The notes beneath the pieces are model-generated. The model was not told the origin of the DNA. It saw nothing but the letters and a program-made list of their open reading frames with translations, and searched no databases. A stretch of DNA of 64,000 bases, taken from positions 62,001 to 126,000 of the forward strand of contig JARGSG010000093.1 of assembly GCA_030374805.1 (NCBI GenBank), given 5' to 3'. Below, piece by piece: positions 1-10,950 of this stretch (its first letter is position 1; the number at the start of each line of letters is the position of its first letter). Origin of the DNA: Gracilaria gracilis (lineage: Eukaryota; Rhodophyta; Florideophyceae; Gracilariales; Gracilariaceae). Position numbers and translations under genes: made by a program.

Positions 1-2417
1 TCTCTTGACTCGTTACGCGACATTGGCTCTGAAGTTTGTGGAATGTGAGCGCCTTTTTGGAGTTTTTTGAGAAGGTGTGTGAGGAGGTTCTATCCTTTAA
101 GTTGAATTACATCTCGAGTGGTCTCCGGGAGGGTCTGACCAACGGGAAGTTTCGATCTGCCGTACGTTGCTTGCAATGGCTTGTGGAACTGAGGCTGTCT
201 TCTTCTACGAGAACAGGTCGTTTTGACAACATGAGGAAGCATTTATTTCAATGTGCTATAGGTATGTACAACCTATGTACTCTCACTGGAAAGAAGAAGA
301 AGATTAGTTGTGAAAAAGTATTGCAGACCGCATTCAACTTAGGAGGAAAAAATATGACTGTGATGGAAAGTTTGGGTACGCGGACAGCAAAAAATGATCC
401 TAAGCGGTGCGAGGCGTTTATGGGACGGAGTGGTGTCTAGAAGGGTGAAGACCGCGCGTAAAAAGCTTCAAGAAGTTTTAAAAGTATCGCTTCAAACTTC
501 AGAGGAGGTGGAGAAGGTGGGGGAGGTGATGGTTGAAGTCGTGGGTGTAGGCGATGATGCGTCAACCGCAGCACCTAGTGAGGCAGAAGAAGCTCTTATG
601 TCGTTGGAAGCTCCCATGCCGGGGGAAGACCCTAAAGTAGAGCCATCAGAATTGAGGCGGAGCACAAGAAGAAATAATGCTCCGCACCGGGTGAAAGAGG
701 ATTGGGGTAGAAAGGAGGGAGCAAGAAGAAGAAGAAGAGGAAGTTAATTGATCTTACTAACGATGAGAATGAGGTAGAAATCCAACCTGCTTCGAGTAAA
801 ATGAAGAAGGCACCGTGGAGACACCTTCTAGAGATATACTAATGGAGGTTGTTACTTTACTCAGGATTATGACGAAGCCGGCATTGAAGAAGTTTTTCAA
901 AGAACAGAAAATCAATTTGGTGTCCTCGAGCGAGGATGAAAATGGTAGCAGTGAGGAAGATTGTATGTTCGTTCAGGACGAAGAGGAAGGAATGGAATAA
1001 GGAACGATGGATGGATTTGAAGAGAAAAATCCCGAGAAACCGCTTAAAGGGATGAATAAAGCAGGTGAGTGGGCTGGTAGAGCGGATATGTCATGGACTA
1101 GTCAAGAAAATGCGCTGCAGAGTCAGTGGCGGGAATTGAAGAATAATGTAAAACATAAAGAGCACAGAGCCGGGTGCTTGGGGGTGGCAGATTTGAGAGC
1201 GGTCCATCACCAGGTATACTGGCATGCCGTCCGCAATATGCACAAGAAGAAGGCGACTACGAAAGAACCAGTTTTTGGGGTGAAGCTTCCGTGGAAAGGA
1301 AAGCTGACAGGGAAAAAGAAGCTCTTTGGATGGAGGCGATGGAGACTGATGACCTCGCACGAGAGTACTTTGCGACCAAGATAATAGAGTTGATGGAAAG
1401 GGGTTTCTGTGATTTCGAACACTTCGGAACTGACGAAGGTATGTAAGAGAACTCGAAGAAGAGGAGAGTGGTGGTGGGTAAGGATGTGACGGAAGGATTG
1501 CCAGAGTGTTTTGAGAAGGAATTTATGGATCAGCAAGAATTGAAGTTTGACGAGAACGGAACTAAATAGAATCCCATCGTCAACGAGGGGGAAGGGAAGG
1601 ATGCTGGGAACAGAATGCAGGGAATTGGACGATTAACTACGAATAAGAAGGGGATTGCTGATTGCATGGAATCTGATGAGAAAAAATTCGATGATGGTGA
1701 GAAAGCGGTCGTTGTTAGATGCGAGGTATGGGTAAATTGTATCGCTTCTTCGCATTTGTAACAACAGCAGGGCTTAGAAAAGAATGAATGCGTCAGAGAG
1801 TGGAAATCGTGTGTTGTGTACGAAGGAGGGATGCCCAAGGTAGGTGTTGCACACTGATTTTCGAGGGTTGACGAATTTGAAGAAGGATAAGAGAGATATT
1901 CTAGTTTTCTTCGTAATGGCCTCTGAAGGAGTTAGTTTATGATATGGGTTTGTAGGAGTTCAAGTAATATGTATGTGACGGATGACAAGAGTTTGAGGAG
2001 GTTATCATGTACGATGGTTTTGAAGAAGTTCAGGGTTACGGCTTAATCTGTGTTTATTGGGAGAAGGAAGTGTTTCATGCGAGAGCTGGGTACATTGATG
2101 TGTTGGTAAAAGAGGATTTTCTGATATACCATATGTAATTTGTATCAGAAGGATACAAGCTCTCTGAAGCGGGGCACAGGGAGCCAGCGTCTCGGCCAAA
2201 GTTGGTAGATGAGAACTTTGGGCTAGAAGAAGGCCCAAATGAACAGTTGGAAGATGATAAAGGTTTGGAGGAAGATAGTGAAATGGAACATATAGGAAAT
2301 AAAGATAAATGGTACGAAGAGAAAGATAAAGAGATGTCAGGTGGCCATGCCGAGAATACAGATGGGGATTTCGAGGAAGGACCAATGACAGTGGATGACG
2401 ACAATGAGTTGTTATAA
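1..2417 (+). pseudogene. Decayed Lys/Glu-rich gene, function unknown
   Basis: No family recognised. Coding-like stretches follow one another on the plus strand but change frame repeatedly: about 36-440, 394-747, a continuation over 725-815, 815-1000, 1007-1384, 1174-1446 and 2202-2417. The pieces are rich in Lys, Glu and Ser. One holds a basic tract followed by a V/I-D-L-T-like sequence (KRKLIDLTNDENE, near 735-775), which resembles a nuclear localisation signal beside a SUMO-interaction motif. The last piece (2202-2417) is strongly acidic and ends in a stop. A single ancestral gene broken by several indels explains this better than six small genes, but that is inference. The 5' end may lie outside the window. 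Confidence 0.4.
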
Positions 2418-2497
2418 TGTAGCATTTATTCTGTTGTGTGTGTTTGTAACAGAGACTTGACATAAAAAGTCAACAAATGATTTGTTTAAACGGTACC

Positions 2498-3545
2498 TTA
2501 AGAAGAGTTGAAGATTAAAAACGGGTTTTGTGTGTAGTTGCAACGAAGACAAGGTTTACGACTTGTTTCAATAATGTCATTTCTAAGAACATTGACATAG
2601 TTGGTGTGGAAAGGGGCAGGGTCCTGCCCTCCGGCTAATTTTTCATCTTCGGAGTTGAGATAGAAATAAGCATTTCTGGATTTGTACTTCGAGAAAGTGG
2701 CTGGGAAGGTATTGAGGATTCTGCCGTGTTCCAGAAGGGACTCCATTGTAGAAGGGATATTGAAGGAGATACCTGTGTTCAAGGTGACTATCTCTAGAAG
2801 CTCCTTCATTATAGTTGAGACAATTGTTTTGTACATGGTAGCCACTTGATGCATGGTAACGAATTCAAACAAATAACTGACGAGATTGAAGGAAGAGATC
2901 CAAAACGAGCTTTTGGTAGTAAGATTTGGAAAAGGCGTTTTCGTCAACGATACTGCAATTAAGTCCTGCAGTGCAGAGGCGTTCAGCTACAGCCAGTGCC
3001 CAAATTCCGGTGGCTGTAGTGAGAAAATTGGTAGAGGGGCGCGTGACAACATCCTGTGGGAAAGTGCCGACAGTGAGACCGGCGATGTAAAGAGCGGCTC
3101 GTGTGCAGTGCTCAATTCCATCTTGGGAAAGTATGGGAAGAATGTAACCATTCTGGATGAAGACCAAGTCTTCTGCACGCCATGCTGGGAAAGATAGCAT
3201 TACTTTTTTGAGAAGTTCGTTCCTGCCACAGAAGAAGATTGGAACTTGGCGAAGGAAATCTGCGGAAATGGAGTCTTCGATGGAGAGAAAGTTATCTTGA
3301 GGGAAACCATTGTTGAAAAGGAGGGTGCCCATACGGCATCTACCTACGACAACAGCTGCGTTGATTGCAGAACGGAAGGAAGATGAATGGGAGCTCATTG
3401 CGACGAGTTTGTTCGAAGGTATGGGTTGTTGGAAGCTGTAAGATGCTGGTAGCTGTGAAAGGGAAGTGATATACATTCTAAGGATTGAGAAACCCTTAAA
3501 GTACACAACTGGGGTGTTGTTTCGGTCATGGAAGAAAGTACTCAA
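2498..3545 (-). pseudogene. Ketopantoate-reductase-like oxidoreductase, frameshifted
   Basis: This resembles the algal/plant family of ketopantoate-reductase-like (6-phosphogluconate-dehydrogenase-fold) proteins, as I recall it. Family-typical blocks in order are a beta-alpha-beta start (VVVGRCRMGT), FFCGRNELL, EDLVFIQNG, a central helix with AERLCTAGLNCSIVD, then WISSFNLV and FPATFSKYKSRNAYFY. The first part (3545 to about 2905) and the second (about 2905 to 2498) lie in two frames. Removing one base from the A-run at 2904-2907 (T-run on the coding strand) would join them exactly across KLV/WISSF. The dinucleotide-binding Gly motif is also degraded (GRCRMG, expected GxGxxG). Decay is likely, although the single lesion could also be a sequencing error. 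The substrate is unknown. Confidence 0.6.
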
Positions 3546-3673
3546 GAAGAAAAGCGAATTTTTATGATTCAGTTATGGAAACAAAGGGGCTGCAGACCTG
3601 TAGAGGAGGTAGGGTCAAATAATTTGTTTATGAGAAGGTATGCAGTGAAGTAAAGCAGAGAAAGTAATAGTTT

Positions 3674-4905
3674 ATGGTACCGTTGGTAATTGAGAGGTGG
3701 TACATCGGAGTCTTCAATTGGATACGGAATGGACCGAAGTGGGTTAAATGTGGAGATTTCTTAAAAAAATTGGAAATTGTGCGGAATGGGGGGAATTGGA
3801 GTAGATTTGAATGGGGTACAAATGGTTGTGCAGCGCAAGTGGATGTGTTGCCGACAGTGCCACGGGTGTGCAGAGTGTGGAAGATTGCTGCAAATGTTGG
3901 GTTCATCTCGCTTGTAGTTATCTCCCTTATTGTGAACCGCCATTTGTTTCTTGCGATGTCGAATGGGTACGTCGAAGACGAGGAGCGAGTGGCTCTGGTT
4001 CACCAGACTGAAGTACGAGAGACGCCACCGGAAAGAAAGCAAGAGGGTGAAGATAAATTTTGCATGGGGGAGAAGGAGAGAAATGGGGACGGAGAGAGGG
4101 GTGGGGGTTATGGGGGTGGAGGGCATTTGAAAGCGGAGAGGGGGTTTGCGGCGGAGATGGAGGAGCGGTTGAGGAGGCTTGGAAGAGATCTGTGAGGGTA
4201 TTTGGACGACTGGCTTTCTGAGATGATCGGTGAGATGGGAGGGGTGGTGCTCAGTGTGTCGGAGATTTGGGTGCCAATGGGTTTGATTTCGACGATTCGG
4301 AAAAGGACGAAATTGGCTGGAGTGGGGACTGGAAGGCATGTGAGTGGGATGACAGAGTGTGTTGGGAGGGAGATGGTGAAGCTTAGAAGAAAGAACATGG
4401 GGCTGAGGCGTCATTTGGAGGTGTTGGAGGCGCAAGTAGGACAGGTGGAGAAGGCGCGTTAATTTTTTGTTGGTGGTGAAGGAGCTGGTGAGGGATGGAG
4501 ACGTTGGGAGAGAAGAGCGAAGAGAGAAAGGGTTACCGGTGACGCCAGGCTTTTAGAGTCGACGTCGGTGTGTGAGGGGGAGGATTGGAGAATGGTATGG
4601 GGGAGAGGTTGGGCGAAGTTGGCTGAGAAAGAGACGAACGGGTGGGGTGATGGTGGATGAGAATGGGGAGGTGTGTGCCGCGGCAGTTGCCGGGTAGAGC
4701 GCGAATAGTTGGGTATGGTAATGCGGCGGTTGTTGTGCGAACGGCGGAGCGCATACTGGAAGAATAGGAGGAGAAGAGGCTGGGAGGGGTTGGGAGCCGC
4801 TTTGGGGCTAGGAGAGTTTACGAGAATGGACAGATTGTTCCGTTGGAGTTCTTCGACTTGAAATTTAGGGAAACTGAGACTCAAGATTCGCATGCAGGGT
4901 TGTAA
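3674..4905 (+). pseudogene. Decayed coiled-coil / Cys-rich gene
   Basis: One plus-strand frame runs from 3674 to 4462 with a single in-frame TGA (4193-4195). The flanking pieces look like one helical, charged protein (MEERLRRLGRDL before the stop, DDWLSEMIGEMGG after). A further frame at 3811-4011 contains CCKCWVHLACSYL, resembling a PHD-like or other zinc-binding fragment (Cys, Cys, Cys, His, Cys). Coding-like sequence continues in shifted frames to about 4905, including GYGNAAVVVRTAERILEE near 4710-4765. No family is recognised. It lies directly upstream of the piggyBac element and could be unrelated host sequence or part of an older transposon. Confidence 0.35.
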
Positions 4906-4931
4906 TGAGGGAGCGCTAGTGTCTACTCGAC

Positions 4932-4953
4932 ATTGACCTCATATGAGGTCAAT
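4932..4953. repeat. Perfect 22-bp palindrome, left flank of piggyBac
   Basis: The core TTGACCTCATATGAGGTCAA is self-complementary and extends by one A/T pair on each side. Closely related copies occur only downstream of the piggyBac pseudogene (7691-7750), so this probably marks the left subterminal region of that element. Confidence 0.6.
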
Positions 4954-5007
4954 ATTGATTGTGTTGTATCTTTGTATAAAAGTCCCAAAAATTTTTAAGA
5001 ACTTAGT

Positions 5008-7230
5008 TTGTCAACCGTCCTGAATCTTCCCTTCAAAGGCCAAGCAGAAGTAAATCACAACTTCGTTCATTTCTCTGTAGGCTGTTTACTTTTTCTGTCA
5101 CGTCCCCAAGATCTCTATGGTATGCCGCCGTCAACAGATCTTCGCCGTGTTATTGGAACAACTGTACACAGCCTTGCTCGACTTTTCACCTCCAAATCAG
5201 CTTGTAAACGCTGCTTCGGATCACTTTGGAAATCTAAAACCGTTAATGAAACTGTGGGAAATGTGGACACCAAACCAGTGAATGGCCGTAATATGACTTT
5301 TATCACTATTAAGTTTGGTCTGCCCAATTGTGAGAAAGAGTATACTCTACCATTATGTAGTGTGAAGCTTGGCAGTGGTATTGGCGAAGAGACCAAAGCG
5401 GGTTTGGCTGTTGCAGAGGCATTATCGAGCGCTGATGCGGTTCAAACTGCTGCGGAATGCGAAGTCTCTCCAACTCAGCAAATTTTGCAGTCCGAAGAAA
5501 CCGAATCTTCAGCTGCAATCAACCAATGAGTGACGGCTCATGAAAGACAGTGGATTACGCAGACAATCTGTACGCCGTTGAATGGCTCCATGCAATTGCA
5601 TCAATGGAACATTATTGGTCCAGCCAGAGATTCTATCTCTTCCCGTCATGTGCCACACGGTATGGAAGCTATTGACTACTTTATGTGGATTTTTTCTACT
5701 GGATATCTGCACTCAATTGTAGAGAAGACTAATGCAAAGCTCAGAGATTGTTTAGCAGCCGAAACGTCTGGTTAAGAGCTTCTAAAGTTCTTCGGCATAT
5801 TGATTCTCATGACGAGGTTAGAATTCTCAGATCGAAAGAAGTTATGGAGCCCAAAGCATTTTTCAGGTTATCTCCCTGCCCCTTCAATCGGTAGGGCGAT
5901 GTCACGAAATAGATTTGAGATGCTAAAAAGTTGTATCTCCTTCAGTGGCACGCACAATCGTGACGTTCGGGTATGGCGCGGTGGAGCCTGGTAAATGGTT
6001 TTGTGCAAGAAATTAACCAACACCAATGATCATTTATCACACCATTTCATGCTCTCTGTGTTGACGAAAGCATGTCACAATGGTACGGATTAGGAGGTGA
6101 TTCGATCGATGTAGGCGTTCTTCATTATACAGCCGTGGATCGCAAACCCAAAAATGGATTGGAAATGAAAACCGTTTGCTATGGAAGAAGTGACACTATG
6201 TTGAAAATTGAGCTTAATATCGGATCTCAAATACCTGCTTTAGAGTTTTCTTCAGATCATGGACATGACACTGCAGTTCTATTACGGCTGGTGCCGCCAT
6301 GGTTTGGCTCCGAACAACTAGTGTGTGCAGATTCATTTTTTGTCAATGCGCATACGGCAAATTCTCTTCTACAAAATGGACTGAGAATAACTGGAGTTAT
6401 AAAAACTGCAACTCGAGGGTATCCAATGAAAAACCTTTTTGAAATCTTTTTATCGAACAAAGGTGAATTTATGTCTCTGGTAGCAAAGAAAATTACCATT
6501 AATACCGATTCAATCGCAGTCATGCGGGTTGATAGAGAACGAAGGTACTTTATATCAACTTCTGGAACAGTTAATCTTGGTACTGCTATAACGAGGGAAA
6601 GATGGAGGAGGGAAGGCAAAATTTCCAAAAAGATTGAAGTCGAAGTTTTTATTCCTGAAGTATGTGAGGAATACTACAAAACATGTTCAAAGATCCAAAG
6701 ACATAATCGATCCTGTCAAGATGATTTGAAGCTTGAAAAGAAAACAGAGGTGAAATACTGCTCTTGTTGGGTCAATTGCTCCCTTCTGGCTATCTATATC
6801 GTAAATGCTTGGAACCTCTACGAAGAATTCAATGGTGGCCGCCAATTGAAGAGCCTACACAATATTTTTTGTGAATTAGCTGACGAACTGATCGAAAACA
6901 CTTGGAATGAAACCGACCTTATTTAAAAAAAAGGAAGAAGTTGAACCAACTGATTACCACCCAAAACCTGCTGAAATTGGAATTCGTTTGATGCCAACAG
7001 GAAAGAAAAGAAAATGAAACGATGGAAGCATATCAAAAGCTCTAAATCAAGGTCTCTGCAACCCATGTGGAAGAAATGAGAATTCTCAGTTATTTGTTCT
7101 GACTGCCATTTAAGGAAGGACAAAGACCTTTATTTTTGCAACACTGGTATGGCTAGATATTGTTTCGCTGTTCATCTAGACAATTGTGACGGTGTTACGC
7201 TTTACTTGATCAAACAACGTGTACGAAAAG
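5008..7230 (+). pseudogene. piggyBac transposase (DDE_Tnp_1_7) pseudogene
   Basis: This is a transposase of the piggyBac superfamily, which cuts and pastes DNA at TTAA sites. Recognisable blocks are ELLKFFGILIL (about 5776-5808), MSRNRFEMLKSCISFS (5911-5958), CVDESMSQWYG with the first catalytic Asp (about 6060-6085), a block with VCADSFF carrying the second Asp (near 6320-6340), and a C-terminal cysteine-rich finger (CNPCG, then CSDCHLRKDKDLYFC and CFAVH, 7057-7185). Lesions: TGA 5527-5529, TAA about 5773-5775, TGA 6027-6029, a frameshift near 5985-5995, another at the A-run around 6925-6932, and a compensating shift near 7085. The original start codon is not certain; the first in-frame ATG is near 5119. 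Non-functional. Confidence 0.9.
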
Positions 7231-7690
7231 ATGTTAACTTTCGCTTTTAGTACTCAAATGAAAAGATCTTTCATAAAAAAAGATATTTTAATTACTCTTA
7301 GCTCCGTATTACTTCTACCTGCGTTATTGCACTTTTCATATTTTTTAACTTAAGTCAAAAAACCTGTTTAGCAAATGGCATCTTATTATGTTGGCTGTAT
7401 AAATGGGCGTGTGTACACGCTTTGAGGTTGAATTAACAACTAAAAGTAGTTGAGCTCGAAATAAAGTTTTGTAGTTTTAATAAACTCAAACGAGGTTTAA
7501 ACTCAGTCTTTTTTAGCTCTGAAATGGTGTAAAATTGTTGCGCTACAGTTACGAGTGCTCTAGGAGTTTTTATTGCAACGTAAAACACAGCCCGGTTGAT
7601 CTAGAAGCGCTTTTTAAATTTTAAATATAAAAATGCCTTCTGGCATCTTAAAAATTGCAATTTCTTAATTTTTTTGACGGTCAACGGGGC

Positions 7691-7750
7691 TGACCGCATA
7701 TGAGGTCAAGCCGACTTCATTTCAGGTCAAGCTGACCTCATATGAGCTCA
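7691..7750. repeat. Palindrome cluster, right flank of piggyBac
   Basis: It holds two imperfect copies of the 4932 palindrome, TGACCGCATATGAGGTCA (7691-7708) and TGACCTCATATGAGCTCA (7733-7750). Between them is a half-site repeat in which (G/C)AGGTCAAGC occurs twice. The arrangement suggests transposase-binding sites. Confidence 0.6.
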
Positions 7751-8013
7751 AAAATCCGGTCGAATAGACACAAGACCCTCAGAGGAGACAAGAAGTAATG
7801 CTCAGACTGCAGGCCCCGATTTGACAAGCAAGGTTAGTCCATTATGCCTTTTTAATTAAGGATTTCTTCCTTACTTTCTAAACCTCCGAATGCAGGCCGT
7901 TTCTAATTTTCAAACTAAGCGTGGTCCCTTATTATGCAACCGTCTTCTCCTTATTCTGTAGTACTTTTGAATGGTTGTCAGCTGTATCACCACCACCGTA
8001 GAGCTCTTGCAGC

Positions 8014-9225
8014 ATGGGACTAGGAGAGGAAGCTCTGCTGCCACTTCTGCTTTTTGCAAAGATGCAGCAAACCGCAAGACATACACAAACTCTGGTACAG
8101 CAGGGAGCAATGTTAAACAGGACGGCGGACACAGATGAGCATCAACATGAAGTGGGTATTATTTCTCATCATCCGGGACGGGGAAATGCAGTCACAGGAT
8201 CTAAAGCTCTTTATGCGAAGCGTTCGTTGTCGTGTGTATATGAGAATATACGCAATCAAGACCCCAATATATCCTTGTTCAGCAAAACAGTTCATATGTC
8301 TAGAGAGACTTTCGATGAGCTCCATGAACTTGTTTCTGTAGAACTACAGCAACCAATTGACGTCCGAGATCAGCATCTTGGTGAAACGCGTATACCTCGT
8401 CGTAGGAGACTAGAAACACATGAAATGTTGTTCATGTTTCTTGACTTGTTTGGTGGCTCTAATGAAGGTGGAGTCGGTGTAGAGCGGGTGGGGTATAGAT
8501 ATGGTGTTTCCCCGGGAACTGTTTCAAATTACTTTCGACATGTTCTATATGCTTTATATTAGTGCCTGGATGAACTTGAACGAAGACTAATCAAATGGCC
8601 AGACGAGGAAGAGAGGGCGCAAGTGGAAGGCTTTATTCTTGGATTCCCAAAATGCGTCTTCTTTGTCGATGGCAACAAGAACCGCCGTTGGAGACCTGGA
8701 CAGAATTCAGAGTAGGAGCGAGCTTACGATGGATATAAAAAGGCGCATGCTTGGTCTATCTTAGTTTACTGTGATCTGTTCCGGCGTTTCATCCGGGTTG
8801 AGATATCTGACAACGGAGCTGATAGTGACCGAAATATGTATACATCCTCCGAAGTCTACAGAGATCCTGACGCCTTTTTGTCTCACGGACAACACGGTAT
8901 GGCTGACATGGGGTTTGGTGGGAGTGGCGCGCTGGTAGTTCCATATAAACGTAACGAAAGCACCAGTTGGATGTACCGGAGTTTGTACAATAGGTACATT
9001 AGAAAACAGAGGATGGTGAATGAGTGGGGGATACGGTTCATCAACAACAGGTACCGTTTATTTCTAGGCAAATGGCCGTTCGAGAAAGACCTCTTTCCAA
9101 TAGCGTATAACACTGCCGCGTTGCTCTGCAACTGGTTGTTCCAAGCACGAGGGTTTGCGCTACAGCCTCGGGCGCGGTATGAGGAAAAACTAGCGCGCCA
9201 TTCAGTTAGGGAAGATGAGAGTTAG
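8014..9225 (+). pseudogene. PIF/Harbinger transposase pseudogene (DDE_4)
   Basis: A single frame of about 403 codons, with no frameshift, is interrupted by only two in-frame TAG codons (8560-8562 and 8713-8715). The N-terminal half carries the helix-turn-helix region (VGYRYGVSPGTVSNYFRHVL). The nuclease part shows FVDGNKN (first Asp region), YDGYKKAHAWSILVYCDLF, a middle block with the second acidic region, and a C-terminal NRYRLFLGKWPFEKDLFP helix. The family is normally 350-450 residues, so the span is full length. The absence of indels suggests fairly recent inactivation. A convergent partner-like pseudogene follows at 9411-10064. 7751-8013 upstream shows nothing recognisable. Confidence 0.8.
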
Positions 9226-9410
9226 ATATTCTTCTTTCCTAAACCACTAAAGAGTCTCGGGCAGCGGCAAACGCCAAGTTCGCAGCGATGGGAGCCATAG
9301 GCGACCGGAGGGAAGGCCCAAAACGGGACGCAGGAGCGCTTTATACACCACTGAAAGAACTCATGGCCACTTCCTTCCACTGCAGGCGAAAATGCAGCGA
9401 TTTCTTCATC

Positions 9411-10064
9411 TTACTTCTCTTCCTGTGTGCTAACTATGACGATGGCAGAATCGTGAACTAACTCAGGATCCATATCGAGGAGCAGAGAGGGAAGTTGGGT
9501 CGGGAGGGGTGTGGCAGGTTCCGTGACTTCAAGGTTGTTCCTTCGAGCAAACAAAGCAACCAAAATGCCAAACTGTTCACTCTGTCGTCTATGCAGTGAT
9601 GCACTCCCGCTTGCAGCTTTTGCTATTCGCGTTTGAGCACGAAGGTTCTGAACCTCTGCTGCCATCTTGCGACGCTCTCTTGACTTACTTTCGTCGTCAT
9701 GACGACGTTTGTTCTTTTCAAACACTTTTTTTTCGTTTTCTGTTTCACTTTTGTTTGTGTGCTCTCGATTCGCGATTAAGCAACAAAGCCCTACCAGCAC
9801 CATCGTCGGTTGTCAAGCTTCTTTTAGATGCTTCATGTCGATAGTCTAAGACAGCCTCATCCAGGATTTGCGTTGCATCGTTTTCTACTCCTCTTGCGGC
9901 CGCGCTTGGCCCGTCTGAAACCTTCTGACGTTCATCGGTGTCTATTTGTATTTTCTTTGACTTGTCAGAAAATAAATTGACTGGATGTTTTATGTTCTCA
10001 CTGCTAACGTGCTACATGTAATCTTTTCTCCAGTTCATGTTTAAACGCCGTTTCTTCTCCATAA
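9411..10064 (-). pseudogene. Harbinger-associated accessory protein pseudogene (tentative)
   Basis: Coding-like sequence on the minus strand begins at an ATG near 10064 (MEKKRRLNMNWRKDYM), meets a TAG, continues through DATQILDEAVLDYRHEASKR, and shifts frame near 9738-9757. It then runs to 9411 as a highly charged helical segment (RERRKMAAEVQNLRAQTRIAK). Two-gene Harbinger elements carry a transposase plus a Myb/SANT-like DNA-binding partner, often convergent. Position and composition fit that role, but I do not see a clear SANT domain, so the assignment is inference. Confidence 0.4.
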
Positions 10065-10514
10065 GAACAGCGTTTGTCACATGGCGGTTGCGGGCACTCG
10101 TTGATACGCAAGAGCACGTGTTTCTAACCTCTTTTGATTTTGCAGTGGCGCACCGTTTGCGATACGTACGCGTAGCAACCACTTTTTTTTTACTTTATTC
10201 ATAACAAAACAAAGTAGCGGGCGTCGTGTTTCATGTAATTATGAGCGTAAGATGGTTATCGGCGGTTGAAAATCGACGTTGCTGTGTACCTGCGGTTCAA
10301 CGGCTGTAGGGATTACCAAACCGGCAGCAAAATTATCAGTAGGAGAAGATGAAAGCTTATCGTTGCCGTGAGCTTTGTTTGACGGTTGTGACTCCTGTTT
10401 GGTCTCCCTTGATATGTTGTATGGGATGGAATTTATCTACAAAATGTTGGGTCGCTATGTCCGCTGGAAATTGAAAGGACGGCGACATAAGCTAAACCAT
10501 TTTGAAACAGGAAG

Positions 10515-10795
10515 CTTATATCTATCTCAATAGACATAAGCTGTCAATATGATTGGGTAAAACGATGTATGACTCTATAGCAATTGGCTGGTAGTTTGCA
10601 AAGTGTCAATTTTGCTTATGTCTAGTAGGATAGACATAAGAAAGTGTTGATTGCAATGTTTTATTGAAATCCTCATCACCATGTGTACAAGTTGTTCTAC
10701 AGCTACATAATGAAGCCATCATGAAACATTCTGTTTGAGTTCTTCCTCAACAACATCTGGTTCGCTCTTCTTATGTCTAGTTCAGTAGACATAAG
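10515..10795. repeat. Three copies of a 10+6+10 inverted repeat
   Basis: The arm CTTATGTCTA, a 6-bp spacer and the arm TAGACATAAG occur at 10615-10640 and 10770-10795 with perfect arms. The 10515-10540 copy has one mismatch (left arm CTTATATCTA). The spacers differ (TCTCAA, GTAGGA, GTTCAG) but all are exactly 6 bp. A fourth partial half-site (GACATAAG) lies near 10484. Constant arm and spacer length with variable spacer sequence is typical of dimeric protein-binding sites; a hairpin in RNA is the alternative. Confidence 0.75.
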
Positions 10796-10859
10796 AATTT
10801 TTCGTCTCAAAAGGGTTAAGAATTAGCATGCAGGCGCGTCGCAGTCTCTTATTTCTTTC

Positions 10860-10950
10860 CTTATTTTGAAATAAGTCCTCCATTGGAGATTTTGGCTTTG
10901 GTTATTTTAACGGTGGTTGTCGTTCATCCTTATCTTATTTCAAAAATAAG
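10860..10950. repeat. Two AT-rich palindromes (CTTATTT...AAATAAG)
   Basis: CTTATTT/AAATAAG arms are separated by TG at 10860-10875 and by CAA at 10934-10950. A related perfect palindrome (CTTTATTTC/GAAATAAAG) lies upstream of the intact Harbinger gene at 50544-50563. Confidence 0.5.

Larger units (their letters stand above)
4932..7750 (+). mobile_element. piggyBac-type DNA transposon, decayed
   Basis: The piggyBac transposase pseudogene (5008-7230) is bracketed by related palindromic repeats, one at 4932-4953 and a cluster at 7691-7750. I take these as subterminal repeats and therefore as minimum limits. Exact termini (CC...GG with TTAA duplication in known piggyBacs) were not located. A TTAA-like tract near 7669 and AT-rich DNA lie inside the right end. 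7231-7690 has no coding signal. Confidence 0.5.

Noticed and set aside
8560..8715. TAG read as sense codon (reassignment)
   Set aside because: TAG ends the PH-kinase gene and the retroelement gag in this window, and TAA/TGA end other genes, so a normal code is assumed.
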